A stretch of DNA of 64,000 nucleotides, from the NCBI GenBank assembly GCA_039619475.1, contig CM077115.1, positions 478,776,400 to 478,840,399 of the forward strand. Direction: 5' to 3'. The notes beneath the pieces are model-generated. The model saw only the letters and a program-made list of their open reading frames with translations. It searched no databases and was not told the origin of the DNA. Shown here piece by piece: positions 34,251 through 46,148 of the stretch (positions within the stretch are counted from its first letter, which is position 1; every line of letters starts with the position of its first letter). The stretch comes from Icerya purchasi (lineage: Eukaryota; Arthropoda; Insecta; Hemiptera; Monophlebidae). Made by a program: the position numbers and the translations under genes.

Positions 34251-36050
34251 CGAAAAATCAGTATACACATACGTGTGTACACGTACGTATATATGTATAT
34301 ACCGATATTTATCATTTGTAATATTGCCCAGCGAGACACTGGCCGATATATGGGAAACGTATAAAACGGCGGAAGCTGGTCGTGATTTTTTGTTTCTTTT
34401 TTTCTTCTTTCCAGCTGGTAGGCAGGTAGGCGAGCGGGCGGGCAGGAATTTAAATGTGGGAAAGGAAAAATGCGAATTTCGGTATTTTACTTCGGTGGTG
34501 GCGAATTCAATACGGTCTTCGGCTCATAAATTATAATTCAATTAGAGGGAAGAGAATAATGAGGAGAACACGTTGCTTATCTCTTATCGACGATACGATC
34601 GTTTTAATTTTCGTGCAACCCTTTTTGATAGAATGGTTGTTGTAGCTGGCGGCGCTCATGATAACTGCGCAACCGGCTAATATATGTTGTAAACGAGCAC
34701 GGCCTGTGTGCTGTTATAGGTAATGTCGGTAATGTAGTTTGCCGTCTAGGAGGACGGGCGAGCCGGAGCGAGGGAATATTTTAACAATTAATAAAACGGG
34801 CCGAGGCCAGTTTGACATAAGAGAACACGGGCCAGGCAAAACACACCTACCGAGAGAACGAGCTGCCGGCCACCTTAGAGCAAGCTTAAGTAGAGCTTTA
34901 GCGGCCGCTACTAGCGGAATAATTTATCGGAACTAACTGCCGCTAACTGAAAGCTTTTAGCGGCGAAGAAAAAGCTTCGTGTAGCCGGCGCCTCCTCGCA
35001 AACTATCCGCATCCGTTTCTAAGAAGAACAAGACGACTGCGACAAGCAGCTAGAAGAAAAACAGAGAAACAATAATAATACTAATAAGCCGTTTAATTAA
35101 TATTCCGGATTTCGAACTGGTCGAGAGGCACACACACACACACACACACTCCGAAATCCAGTTGCACCGTTGCCGGCTGCGCAACGGCCTCAGGGCCGCG
35201 CTTAATTAAAATTCGGCCTTTACCCGCTATGCAGAATGTACTTATTTTAGCGGCCCGACGGAAATGGGCCGCGATACGTCTAGCGGCTAGCGGTCGGCTG
35301 TTGGACGGCAGGACGGGGAGCGAAGTGGGCATTGCATGCGAAATAGCAAACTCAGTACGACACCGATGGTCAAGCCGGCAGGAAACGATAAACGACAAGC
35401 GAAGGAGATCGGACAGAGGCACGCGTTATCTATAAAGCAGATGTGAAGTGCGTATATCAGCCGTTGCTGGTAATCGGCTGTTAAAAATACGCCGTCAGTG
35501 GCTTCATGCGCGAACCTACATGCCGGCCGCATCCCGGACGACCGTTATGTTTGTACAGCGCCGCGCAACATGCTATATTGTAATTTATTTCCCGATGAAG
35601 CGAAGCCCTTTCGAACGCCTACATGCTGACGGACTGTATTTGACGAGCAAAGGCCACGCTAATGGTGATAAATGAAATGGCAGCGAGAAGGCGTCGCAGT
35701 TAGCCAAATTACCAGATACGCTACTTGTGCTAAACGTGCGACAGGCAGGCCCTGGCCCGGGCCGCTGAAACAACATTCAACTACTTGTCACGAGCTGCCT
35801 TTACGACTTGTGCTTCGGCTAATTTTTTAAAGAACTTCCTCCGTCCGTGGCCGCTACCGCTTCTTCACACGGTACCTGTTTAACTTATTTACCTGGCTAC
35901 ATACCCAGGCATTCGATTATTCCGACGACTTCAGTAGGCTGTCTGAAAATATTTCTTTCCTTATGAATGCCAATGAAATTACACCTACTGATAAACGTTT
36001 TAAACTTCCTCAATTGACATAGTTTGATACTGATGGCGATTCATATGTAC
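34250..36050. other. CpG-rich, TE-poor block
   Basis: This is the most GC- and CpG-rich stretch of the window, dense in GGCC, GCCGGC and AGCGGC words, and lacks recognisable transposon debris. Frames of 60-110 codons occur on both strands (34739-34936 +, 35093-35422 -, 35287-35532 -, 35229-35435 +), none with a known domain and several overlapping antisense. A promoter region or 5' end of a host gene is possible but not shown. Confidence 0.25.
35129..35149. repeat. (AC)n microsatellite
   Basis: About ten CA units inside the CpG-rich block. Confidence 0.9.
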
Positions 36051-36620
36051 CATGTACATTAATGATGTGCCCCACTGTTATGCGTGCGGGTCGATGAGAA
36101 ATTCTGTAACGTTTTCGTGTTTGTAGAACTTGTACTCTGCTACGCAAACCGTAATAAATCTATCTGTTCCAAAAATGTTGAAAGAAAACCTCATTATCTT
36201 AGGAAAGAATTATAGAAGACTATCTTTTTTGAAAAACTGCGGTATGTCTCCATGGAGAGGTTCGGGAGATTGCGTTTACAGGAATAGATGCAAAAGTACG
36301 GATTTAACTTTTAAAAATTTTCTAGCGTTCTGTTAAAAGGGTAATTAGTATGATGTAAATCGAAAGTTGTTTTGGCCATTTTCAAAAATTAAATAACTAA
36401 ACAAAATCTAAAGATTGACGTTTGGTGGAATTTTCTTTTATTCCTTAAGTACTAAAGATGATTCCACTCGAAGACATGCATGGGAACAGAAAAGTTACCC
36501 GAAAAATGTTACTAATGAGGGCCGTTAGATACTGCGAATGATGTAAGGTAGTTGAAACGTAAGAAATTGCAGAACCATATTTAATCTGAAGGCTATTGTC
36601 AGGTAGGTCCTGTGCTCACA
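36050..36620. other. Non-coding stretch
   Basis: No recognised content. The 68-codon frame at 36130-36336 has no known motif. Confidence 0.35.
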
Positions 36621-36639
36621 TATATATGTATATGTATTA

Positions 36640-36910
36640 TATAACTCGGCCATTTTGGCTTCGCAAGGGGCTATGCCCCTTGACTTTTCTTGCTTACATT
36701 TCTGTCTCTTTCTCTTCTTTACCTTGTATAAAGTGGTCAAAATTTACAACGTGATATCGGTCCATGTGAGTATATAAGTTATGAGCGAACAAACGTAAAA
36801 AAAACAACAAAAAACGGGACTATAACCCCTTCTTTTTGGAAGTCGGTAAAAATTGAAATATGACAAACGTTACATAAAATTGGGACATTTTTTCGTTTAT
36901 AATATACAAA
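36640..36910 (-). mobile_element. (TA)n-flanked repeat family, copy B (partial)
   Basis: Starts after a TA/TG-rich stretch with TAACTCGGCCATTTTGGC, followed by CGCAAGGGGCTATGCCCCTT and TTCTGTCTCTTTCTCTTCT as in copies A and D. Its other half (ATGTAACG-type words and GGGACATTTTTTCG) matches copy C in reverse complement, including a variant block around GACTTCCAAAAAGAAGGGG that A and D lack. The far edge fades into AT-rich sequence near 36910. Confidence 0.7.
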
Positions 36911-38197
36911 TTATAAAAAAAAAAACTAAACTAAAAAGACGGAGTAAACTATCGCTAACGTAAGCCAAGTTTTATTTTCTTATTAATCAAACCGAAAGTT
37001 ATATGGATCCTGTGACGTTTATAAATCGTGTCTATCTTTGCGTTACCTCTTCATTATTCTTAATATTCATGAAAGCTTCCAGTAATGTTTTTTTTTTTTT
37101 ACCGATGATTTGAAAATAATAAATTGTATCTGCGATCCAAAAGTTCTACCAGATACCATAAATGACCTATTCGGGTGATCTGCTAAAAATAAATTACGAG
37201 TACTCTATAATATAGACAAGTGCTTTCGAGTAACGCATTTGCAAACTAATAGGTTCACATATGATCCACATTAAAGTAAAGTAAAGTAAAGTAAAGTAAA
37301 GTAAGCCCAATATATCCTTGATAAGGTATCATGGATTGTGAAGTTCGGCTTTTCATAATGGTACTTAAGGATCTAAGGGATCTAAGGAGAATACTGGGGC
37401 CAGAATCTCTCGGCCGCCTTTACTTTCTCAGATTTCTCTAGTACCCAATTTTATGGACTGAAAATGAATACGCCGAGTAGAAATTACAAAAAAAATCTGC
37501 GAATACGACGATAAAATCACGTTCAACTATCATGTTGAATACGTATGCGATACTGCCATAGAAGCATGTTATTAGACTCTTAATATTAAACAACTTTAAA
37601 AACATTATACTCTGGTTATTCCGCATTTGGGGTGCTTTTTTCAATCATTGCCAAGGGGGCGGGCGTATACGTTAAAATAAATTACAATTTATAGGAAATG
37701 TTTAAACGTAGATTTTTGAGACGTCTTTAAATTTATCGGTATCTTCACCTAAAATTCATGAAAAATTATTTACAAGAATGAATTACAATTAGCTGATAGA
37801 AGAAAAATGGTCAAGTTGATATTGTTTTTCTTATTTACACTCTAGCCTAATTAAACAGACTGAGTTGTTCACCAGAGCTAACTTTTTCTTTTCGATTTTC
37901 AAAAATATTTACAAGAAACCGATTTTTATTGAAACCCTAAAAGATACGCCGTTTTCCGTTGTAGAATTTCGTATTAGAAATGATTTACATCATAGGTATT
38001 TAAAAAAAAAAAGTTAAAGTAATGCCTTCAAGTGCATCAGCACAAGTATGTTTTTTTTTTACTTGTTTTCATCTTCATTTATTATTTAAATAAATATTAT
38101 CTATTACGGTAATATTTTTATGATATCTAAAGTATTCAGTTTTATTTGTATTTTACATATGGGTCCCTATTTTGTATAATGTAATTTATGTTTTGCT
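36911..38197. other. Non-coding stretch
   Basis: AT-rich, no recognised gene or transposon. A pentanucleotide microsatellite is listed separately. Confidence 0.4.
37273..37304. repeat. (AAAGT)n microsatellite
   Basis: Six consecutive AAAGT units. Confidence 0.95.
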
Positions 38198-38212
38198 ATA
38201 ATTGGACATTTA

Positions 38213-38977
38213 AAATTTGCCGATGATCAGGTTATAATTGCTGATTCTCCGAAAATGTTGCAGAGAATGGTGCAGACCTTAAATGATACCGGAAAACGGT
38301 TTGGATTAGAAATAAACGTCAACAAAACAAAGACAATGATGATTGGCAAACAACCTAAACGTTTTCAACTAGACATAGAGGGTCAGAAGATCCAGCAGGT
38401 GCAAGCATTTAAATATCTTGGTCAAGTAATAACAGAGGACTTATACTGTGGTACAGAAATGAACTCAAGAATCAGACTAGCTAAGCTCGCGTGGCGGGAA
38501 AAACAAAATATACTACGCCAAAAGTCAATGCCACTGAAAATACGTAAGCGCATCGTTAAAACTTGCGTGTGGCCAGTAGCGCTGTACTGCGTGGAAACGT
38601 GGACCCTGAATAAAAGGAATATCTTAAAGTTGCAGGCTTTCGAGATGTGGTGTTGGAGGAAATTGCAAAGAATAAGCTGGACTGAAAAAACCACAAACGC
38701 AGAAGTACTACGGAGAGTAGATGAAGAAAGGACATTGGTCCATTCGATACAGAAACGACGATTGAACTGGATGGGACATGTACTCAGACACGGCGGTCTC
38801 CTTCGCGATGTAATAGAAGGACAAATTCAGGGAAACAAAAGATGTGGTAGACCGAGGAACACATTTATCAGCGGGTTGGTGAAGGACGCAGGCACAGACC
38901 GATACTGGAAAATGAAAAGAACTGCGGAGAATCGGAGGGGTTGGAAAAGGCTTACCATGGAGTTAAACCAGTCCTAG
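38213..38977 (+). CDS. Truncated RTE-type ORF2, intact from FADD box to stop
   Basis: An uninterrupted frame of about 254 codons. It begins KFADDQVIIADSP, the palm catalytic box (FADD variant of YADD), followed by GLEINVNKTKTMMIG, the FKYLGQVI block, MPLKIRKRIVKTCVWP, YCVETWTLNKRNILKLQAFE, MWCWRKLQRISW and KRRLNWMGHVLRHGGLL, then GNKRCGRPRNTF and a stop at 38975-38977. In the full protein, an endonuclease and the fingers and first palm part precede this. The first in-frame ATG is at 38255, after the catalytic box. Without the N-terminal domains no activity is expected; proteins of this kind are often mis-annotated as host genes. Confidence 0.8.
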   Translation, partial: KFADDQVIIADSPKMLQRMVQTLNDTGKRFGLEINVNKTKTMMIGKQPKRFQLDIEGQKIQQVQAFKYLGQVITEDLYCGTEMNSRIRLAKLAWREKQNILRQKSMPLKIRKRIVKTCVWPVALYCVETWTLNKRNILKLQAFEMWCWRKLQRISWTEKTTNAEVLRRVDEERTLVHSIQKRRLNWMGHVLRHGGLLRDVIEGQIQGNKRCGRPRNTFISGLVKDAGTDRYWKMKRTAENRRGWKRLTMELNQS

Positions 38978-38989
38978 GACTGTCAAACT

Positions 38990-39010
38990 TAATAATAATA
39001 ATAATAATAA
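38990..39010 (+). repeat. (AAT)n tail of the RTE copy
   Basis: Seven AAT/TAA units between the ORF2 stop region and the target duplication. Confidence 0.9.
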
Positions 39011-39019
39011 TTGGACATT

Positions 39020-39668
39020 AAGTCGGTTTCAAACGTTCAAAGTTGTATAATAAAAAAAAGAGTATGTAAGTAAATTCTCACTACAGGGGGAACAACTCTT
39101 ACTCGATATTCCTATTCGGCGGGTTAATAAAAGAATTACCGTTACTATTTGGAACATAATGTTTTTAAAATTATTATTATTTTTAATGGTGGCGGCCTGT
39201 TTCGGTATCAGATACGAAAAGTGTGTTATAGTTTTGTCGAAGTCGCAATAATACTGGATGGGGAGACTGATAAAACGTAACGACGCCTGATTTGATTCCA
39301 TGTCGGCGCATCAAAAGAGTTACAAAGTTGGCGGAGGGAAAAGGAAGAGATCCTTTGTTCGGAGAACGCGTTGAAAGTCTGACATAATAAGGGCATTTTG
39401 AGAAACAGGGGATCTGATGAAAAATATGTTCGGCATAGAATACTGAGCAAAAGTAAATTTAAAAAATTCAGAATAATTCAGAAAATGAAAGGCAGACAAA
39501 CCCCACTGATGCAGCGATTGATAAAGGTCATAAATATAGAAGTTTAGAGTATGTCAAAATTCCTATCCAATAACACGATAATAGGATCGGACATTAGGAG
39601 AAAAGCAGTTAATAGAATAGGAAAGAAAAATTAAAGGAAAAAAATGGGAGTTAATCGTGAGAACAAAT
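39020..39668. other. Non-coding stretch
   Basis: No recognised gene or repeat. Minus-strand frames at 39029-39301 and 39226-39450 lack known motifs. Confidence 0.4.
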
Positions 39669-39995
39669 GTCGCATTGGCCTAGTGGCTAGAGCGCTTGGC
39701 TTGCGTTTCGGAAGTCTCGGGCTCGATGCCGGGCGATGACAGAATATACTTGGGCTGAATTTATAGCGTGATAACAAACGACTTTAGTCAGCTCCCAATG
39801 TATGTAGGCGGAAAATCAGAAATTCTGGAAGATAAAAGAATAAGAAGCAGTGTGTGAGGAAAGGGTTGCGAGCAAATGATTTGATAACTCGACCACGATG
39901 TGCCCATATCAACCCACTGCTGGGTATAGGAAATCCTTGGCGGGATAGGCAAACTGGAAAATGCATGTTTTACCTGCTGCCAGGTTTTCATGGTA
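39669..39995 (+). mobile_element. tRNA-headed SINE with a different body
   Basis: The head at 39669-39740 has box A (TGGCCTAGTGG) and a box-B-like GGCTCGATGCC, clearly related to the other SINE heads here. The body does not match the other copies: it contains CAACCCACTGCTGGGTATAG at about 39910, a motif seen in repeats of several insect groups, and lacks the GTGGAAGGCAATGG block. It is either a second SINE family that shares a tRNA head, or a head fused to another repeat. No clear target duplication was found. Confidence 0.55.
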
Positions 39996-40025
39996 ATAGT
40001 TAATGTGCGATGCTAATGAAGACGA

Positions 40026-40260
40026 TAGTGTAGACGCAAGACTACACTCGAAACTGATCGCAATCGCTTGTTATCAATGCAGTCTCGCGTGTGTCTGCCT
40101 ACTATACATCAACTAAAGCGCATATGGTGGTGTATGTGAGATGGCTTACCATTGCCTACCATGTGATTATTAGCGGTTATTTCATTTAATTTCTCATAAT
40201 AATTTCTGTCATTGCCCGGGATCGAACACGAGACTTCGGTACAACTAGGCTATCGCGACG
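40026..40260 (-). mobile_element. tRNA-headed SINE, copy 2
   Basis: Minus-strand copy. The head at 40260-40207 reads GTCGCGATAGCCTAGTTGTA, with box A, and GTTCGATCCCGGGCAATGAC, a perfect box B. The body runs through CACATGGTAGGCAATGG and CGCGAGACTGCATTGATAAC and stops near 40026 in the middle of the family body, so the 3' end is missing. It lies tail-to-tail with the SINE at 39.7 kb. Confidence 0.8.
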
Positions 40261-40261
40261 A

Positions 40262-43094
40262 ATAATCGTCACGATTTGTTAAATGAGATAGAAAAATAAA
40301 CTTCAACTAAAAAGGGGAGGGATACGGATACTCAGCATGAATAGCGTGAGTAACATAGTAGCTTTTGGACTAAAGGGCAGAGAAAAGTGTTTGGGATAGT
40401 ATCTAAAAAAAAAAAAAGTTAATTAATTTGAAATTAATAGAAAAATTTAAAGGGGTGGTCAGGGCTAAATGTGTTTTAAAATAATCAAAAATGTGTCCAT
40501 AGTTGACGAGCTTGAAAAAAATTAAATTGGGGGGATGATTGCGTCCTAATTCTTGATGGCTAATGAGTGTACCAAATAAATGCGCAGTTAACTTACGGAT
40601 GTTATTACATCGCGGTTGTACGACACGTGGAAACTAATGCACAGATACACACACACATGCGCGTAGTTTTATGTACGGAAAAGTCGAGACAGTTATTACA
40701 GTTGTGTAATTTACTAGAGGAGAGGGGAATTGCTTTTGTACAATTTTGTGCGGTTGATATAAACAACTTGCGGTAGAAACTTGGAGGTGCGCCATTCGCG
40801 GTGAGAATAGATAATTGTATTTAATAGGTAAAAGACGCGAAATTAAACCGTCTTTGGGTCCCTTTTTTTTTCTTTTTTGCAATTAAGGTAAAATTAGCCT
40901 TTTTTCTTTTATTTTTTTCAGCAAACACGGAAGCTTCCTGATTGAACACACCTGCGCTTATTTCGAACGGAGACTAGAAGCGATCGGCGATTAGGGCAAA
41001 AAATGTTTACCTTCTAATCTAGTTCCACACGATGGAGTCGAATACCGTTTGCATCAGCTGATCGGCAAAGTGTCGGCCTTGTTGAACGCTGCAATATTAG
41101 CCCGGTGTGACAAATTTCAACAGACACTAAATTCTATTTCGTCATGCGAACGCTCTATTTAACGAACGTATCGGATGAGATGAAGTCGGCAATGCGGTTC
41201 GGCCGGAATTCGCGGTGCGGGTAGAATTCCTAGCTCGGCGTTTAGTAGTTGAATTTTTATTTTCGATCAAACTTGCTGCTGGCGCGCACTGGGCACTAAA
41301 TCGTCCGAATCAATCCGGTCGGCGGCTAAAAAGCACCGCGAACCAGACATAAAGCGAATTCGAACGAAGTCAGGAAAACCAGCTAACCTAACCGGTGTGG
41401 TTTGCGGTTTTCGGCTTTGTGCGGTTTCATCCTGATCGAGTTTCTTCATCTGCTCAGCCAACATACATAATAAATATGTCCAGTCGCGCACCGAAATGCT
41501 CTCTATATTATCCCTGCATTCGAAAGTAGTGAATCGAAAAACGCAACTGTAGGTCATAAAAATTTCACTATTTCGCACCCATTTTTCATTCGACTGTGAT
41601 ACGCGTTGTTTGCAACCTTTACTCCAAAATCCGATGGACGCTAAAAGTTTTTAAAAAATTGTAGGCCACTTTTGAGATTTGAAGGAATTTAAAAAAAAAC
41701 AAAAAACATTACATAAAAGAAATCGTGGTACTCGTTTTTCCCCCTCGTATGGGCTACTAATCTCCCAAAATGATAAAAATAAAAAGAGCTTTCGTTTTAT
41801 AAAATTTTTTTCACATCTTAAGCTCAGCTTGCAGATTTCATGCACCTCGCGATATTACGAAGATCCTAGAGACAAGTAGATTGTGCAGCGGAGAAATTAT
41901 AAGGTTTAGAAAATAAGATACAATTTCATTTCAAGGAATACTTTTTCTCGATACTCTGAGAATTGTTATAAACAATCGACGAACGATTTTAACTTTTATT
42001 TGTGATCGGAGGCTGCTAGCACACCTACGGATGCCTACGAATCGACGATGATTTTAGTCTCGACTGCTGCCAAGGAAAATTACAGTATCCGCAGTCGTCG
42101 AGTTACACGTGCTTATCCACCTTCGACTATCTTGTTCGAACTCTGCTTTAGCGTCTCGCGATCTAAACGGTGTACATCCGAATGGCAGGCACTGCAAAAT
42201 GATTCCTGGGTTTAACCTATCCGCGGTCACTTAATTTCATCGAAAAAAAAAAGGTTCATATTTCTATCCGGGTTTGATTTTTCTTGCTCAGATATTATTA
42301 GTAATAAAAGTAAAACAGAAAGGTTTTTTTATATGTACCACCGGCACAAATGTATATATTATTATGAAAACATTTAATACAAAAATCACAGTATATGCCA
42401 ATTAAATACAATATAAAAAAATTAAAATTTTATTCAAAATTAACGACTAGTTTTACTGTCAAGGTGTAAAATTCGAGTAAAAAATTTTTAGGCTTTAAGA
42501 CTGGTATCATAAATATTTTCTTTACCGATAATAATGGGTTTTTATCCGGTAGCTGTATATTAAAAATTTTATTCCTAAATTTACAAACGGCAAAAATATT
42601 ACATTTACCAGGGGCCCAGCCGGATCAGCGGATCAAAACTGCCTATGCACGAAATGGTGGAAGTGTATGCTCTCTTATTCAGCACTAAAAATGATGGCGA
42701 TTTCTAAGTTTTCGGCCCAAAATATGCTAATATAACTTCAACATCGAATATTATGCGTTTTTCAGTTGTTTTTTTATGGTATCTCAGCCTCTAGTTGATC
42801 AGTTTGAAAAAAATCTTAAACGATCTTATAGGGATTCTCAAATTATATATAATTATGAATTTTTTCAGATTTTTTAGTGGGAAATTCAAATTTTTATAAG
42901 CGTTTCAAATTTTAAAAGCTCAATAAAAATCAAAAAAAAACAAATACGATTTCCTCAAAAAGAAAAATACGATGCGTATTTTGATGCTAAAAATGTTCTT
43001 GAAATTTTTCAGAATTTTTGGAATGATGGAACAAAAGGCGAATACCCGTTTTTTCAGTCGAAAATGGGCTTTCTTCGCTTTGAAACTCAAAGTT
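40262..43094. other. Non-coding stretch
   Basis: No gene recognised. The part from 40950 to 42300 is richer in CpG. The minus frame at 41267-41578 (103 codons) and others have no known motif. The sequence from about 42640 to 43094 is very rich in AAAAT/TTTTC words and leads into the left arm of a long inverted repeat. Confidence 0.35.
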
Positions 43095-44841
43095 ATCATT
43101 TGAAAATCTCCTAAAATCATACCGAAACTTCGGATATATGTATGTATGTATTTTTTAGATTATATTACTTAAGATATTGAGTTCGCATCCAGGACAATGG
43201 AACGGCGGAACAGGAAGAAACCTTTGAATTATCATTACAGGTAAAGTCTTTAATCATGGGTTTCCAAATAAAGTAATCTCATGTATTGCAATTTTGCATG
43301 GCAGAGTAGTCTCAGTATATTTCCGGATTCGTTTTTAGGATTGTACCATACCGAAAATTCAACAAATCCTACTCTCAATCACATAGCCTCGAACGATAAT
43401 GACCTGAGGGATATGCACGATTTGACATGCAACCGGACGATGTAAAATAATAGTATCAGTGCATTCCTGTCAAACTTGATTTTATACGTAGAACCATATT
43501 ATATTATATTGATACGGATTCGGTACCTGTAGCGCTTTCTTTTGATGATATCCGAGCTAGAAAATACTCTCTGATATGTCATTAATTCACGGTCTCTCGG
43601 ACATCGTTCTTGTTTTACGTCGCTGCGTTGACTCGTCGAGAATGCTTACTCGGCTAAAACGAAAAATCCCCGCGAACGGCCGCTTGTTCGGTTGCATCGG
43701 GTAGACATCACGTTAGTGTCTGCGTGTAGCAGTCGAAAGCAAAGGCAGTAACATGTGCCTATGTCATATACGCAGTTGTTCTGTGTGCCGAACAACCTTG
43801 AGTTGAGGGAAGATTGTACAAAATCCCGCTAAAATCAGGCAGGGCAGCTAGTGCGGTGATCTACGCACAGGTGTTCTAGAACATTCTGCGTAGTCTATTG
43901 TCATTTTGTTACAGAACACATTGCTCTTCGTTTTCTGTTTTCCTTTTTTTGGGGGGGGGGGCTTTCAGCAAAGGGCAATGACCCAACGACTAGTTAAAAA
44001 ATTACTAAATATGAATTCCATCGGAGATAAAAGTTATGAAGGAAGGAAGAATAATGATATAATCGTCTTAATCGCTTTGGCGTTTTTCGGATTAATTTAG
44101 CGCGTTAACTTCCATCCGGTTAGATCGCCGGGTACACGTCTTCTTTAAGAGATTACCGCGTGCCGTGTTCTAGGTTCGTTTTTGTCATTTTTTTTTTTTT
44201 TTTGTTTTTTGGTTAAAATGTAACTAAATTCTTGAATTTTCTGCGACTGTGCGAACAATTTAAGAATAATAGGTTGCTGCTCGCATGTAGCAGCACTTAT
44301 TGATTATTTATCTAATGCTAGGTACCAATGTAAGATCTTGCGACCAGCAGAAAGATTGAGTGATATTTTTGTAAGAACGAATTCTGCGGCTGTAATAAAT
44401 GTAGACACGGTGACGAGGATTAAGGAGCTTTTCATAACTTTAGTGGCATTGGTAACGGGTGAAAATCAAACTAAACATTCGGTTCTAATTATTTCGGCGA
44501 ATCTACGTTGGAAACCATTTTCCAAATGTAACATCATCCGTATGGAAGATCAAATAAAAGATTCCGTTCAAAAGTTTTCATGGCTTTTTAATAATTTTCA
44601 CGACTAACGTTAGTAGTGTATTTTTTAAAATTTATTCTGGCATAATTATGCAAAATTGAAATACATAACATTACCTTTTTTCGGGAACTCATGATTAAAG
44701 AATTTTTCTGTGATTATAATTGAAAAGTTTCTTGCTGTTCCACCGTTCCATTGTCCTAGATAAGCACTCAGTATCTTAAGTAATATAATCTAAAAAATAT
44801 ATCCGAAGGTTCGGTGTGATTTTAGGAGATTTGCAAATGAT
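43095..44841. repeat. Long imperfect inverted repeat with 1.35-kb spacer
   Basis: The left arm at 43095-43299 and the right arm at 44648-44841 are reverse complements over about 200 bases. Exact shared blocks include TTTTTAGATTATATTACTTA, GGACAATGGAACGG and TCTTTAATCATG; the left arm has an extra ATGTATGTAT-like stretch. By eye more than four-fifths of positions match. The spacer holds no recognisable coding sequence, only a run of ten or more G at 43951 and the unrecognised 89-codon frame at 44338-44607. Could be a fold-back or MITE-like element, or two copies of one repeat in opposite directions. Confidence 0.7.
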
Positions 44842-46148
44842 CCGAAACGTCCCCTAATGCTTGTTCCTTTTACTCTGGCCTGGTTTCGTCGTTCTCCCGG
44901 CTCTATTGTTCCGTTCTCGATGTCGGGCTTCATGGCGTATTCCTAGTCTTTGAGTCTGTAAGTAAATCCCCTCCACTCAGTAGTCGCGTTTTGATCGTAT
45001 CTGATTCGCGTGCAGCATTGGATACCCGTTTCCAACAAACTTCAGTGCACTCTATATAACCAATTTAATCCAATGCCTGGTCGCGTTAGTGGATTCGGGT
45101 GACTGCGAAAATATTAGATATATTTTGAGGAAGTGGATTGTCCGCGAAGATACAATTGTGCAGGAGAGAGATTTGTGGTCTATTCGCAGACAGTTCTAAA
45201 CAGGGAAATTCAGCATCTAACGCTGTAGAGAAAACTTGTAATCGTATTAATTTTGCTGTACCTGAGAATTTGAAGAGTATGCTGCCTGTGATTGGTCACC
45301 TATTTTAGCTCCGCCAATATATAAGCGATAAAGATTCCGTGTAAATCGCTATATTTTCTTTTGCATTTAGGAGTAATGAGTTTTATTGTATTTTGTCAAT
45401 GATACATTCATTATTAAAGTTGAAAAATGGAGACGCAGTGACTGAAAAATCTAGTAAGATTCTGAGAATTAAACTGAAGTTAATCTAAAGTAGAACGGAG
45501 TCTGATATTCGGTAATTGTTAAATGTTTCGATGTGGAGTGCGATGTCAACTTGGCATAAGAGGAAATTGATATCATCAAGGAAAACGCATAGTTCTTTAA
45601 GGATGTAATATTTCCTGCGAAAAAAAGCTGCGGGTAACTTATACACATAGGGCTGCTGAATGGTTGCTATTTAAAGTGTTCAGTATTTCTATAGCGGAAT
45701 GCACCTGACACTAGTAATTAATTCGTAATGAGCAGATCGATCTATAAATATTTACTGTAATATGTTTGAATCTTGGTATATACTTTAGGACTTGTACGAA
45801 TTTTAGAAACTTGATTTGAACTTGGTCTCATGAACGAGCCAGAAGGTTTCTTTTTGTCAAATATGAGGCCTAATTTGTCTGATGATTGGGTCGGAATACC
45901 GTTTCGGATTTGAGATTGTGTTGGAAAATGTGCTTCGGCGCACCCGTGGATATCAACGCATATAGCGAATTTTCGAATAAAAGAGTATGCCACAAAAATG
46001 ATGTCATTTATTTTGGTTTCACAGTCTGTTTATAATGTGTATATGTAGAAGTGTATAAAAGTATAAATTTGTAGGAATTTTACCTACACTTTAAGAAGGA
46101 AAGTTTAAATTTTAAATTAGGAAATTTTGCACGTAATTATGTAGTGTG
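44842..46148. other. Non-coding stretch
   Basis: No convincing gene. The plus-strand phrase SSRVLIVSDSRAALDTRF near 44980-45030 resembles a piece of a LINE RNase H but stands alone. Otherwise AT-rich. Confidence 0.35.

Larger units (their letters stand above)
38198..39019 (+). mobile_element. Young 5'-truncated RTE-type LINE with perfect target duplication
   Basis: The element fills 38211-39006. The 13 bases ATAATTGGACATT occur directly before it (38198-38210) and directly after its (AAT)n tail (39007-39019). Truncated 5' end, trinucleotide tail and exact flanking duplication are the marks of target-primed reverse transcription. The copy begins just upstream of the catalytic box of the reverse transcriptase, and its remaining frame is intact. 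The AAT tail and protein differ from the GAA-tailed RTE copies in this window, so it belongs to another subfamily. Confidence 0.88.

Noticed and set aside
34739..34936. A 65-codon plus-strand frame in the CpG-rich block as a candidate exon
   Set aside because: No domain or convincing splice context; frames of this length are expected in GC-rich sequence.
37273..37304. Pentamer array as a possible telomere-like repeat
   Set aside because: The unit AAAGT is not the insect telomere repeat TTAGG and only six copies are present.
44960..45130. A plus-strand phrase SSRVLIVSDSRAAL resembling LINE RNase H
   Set aside because: Only one motif-like phrase is present; the partner WxPxHxGIxGNExAD motif and neighbouring LINE domains are not readable.
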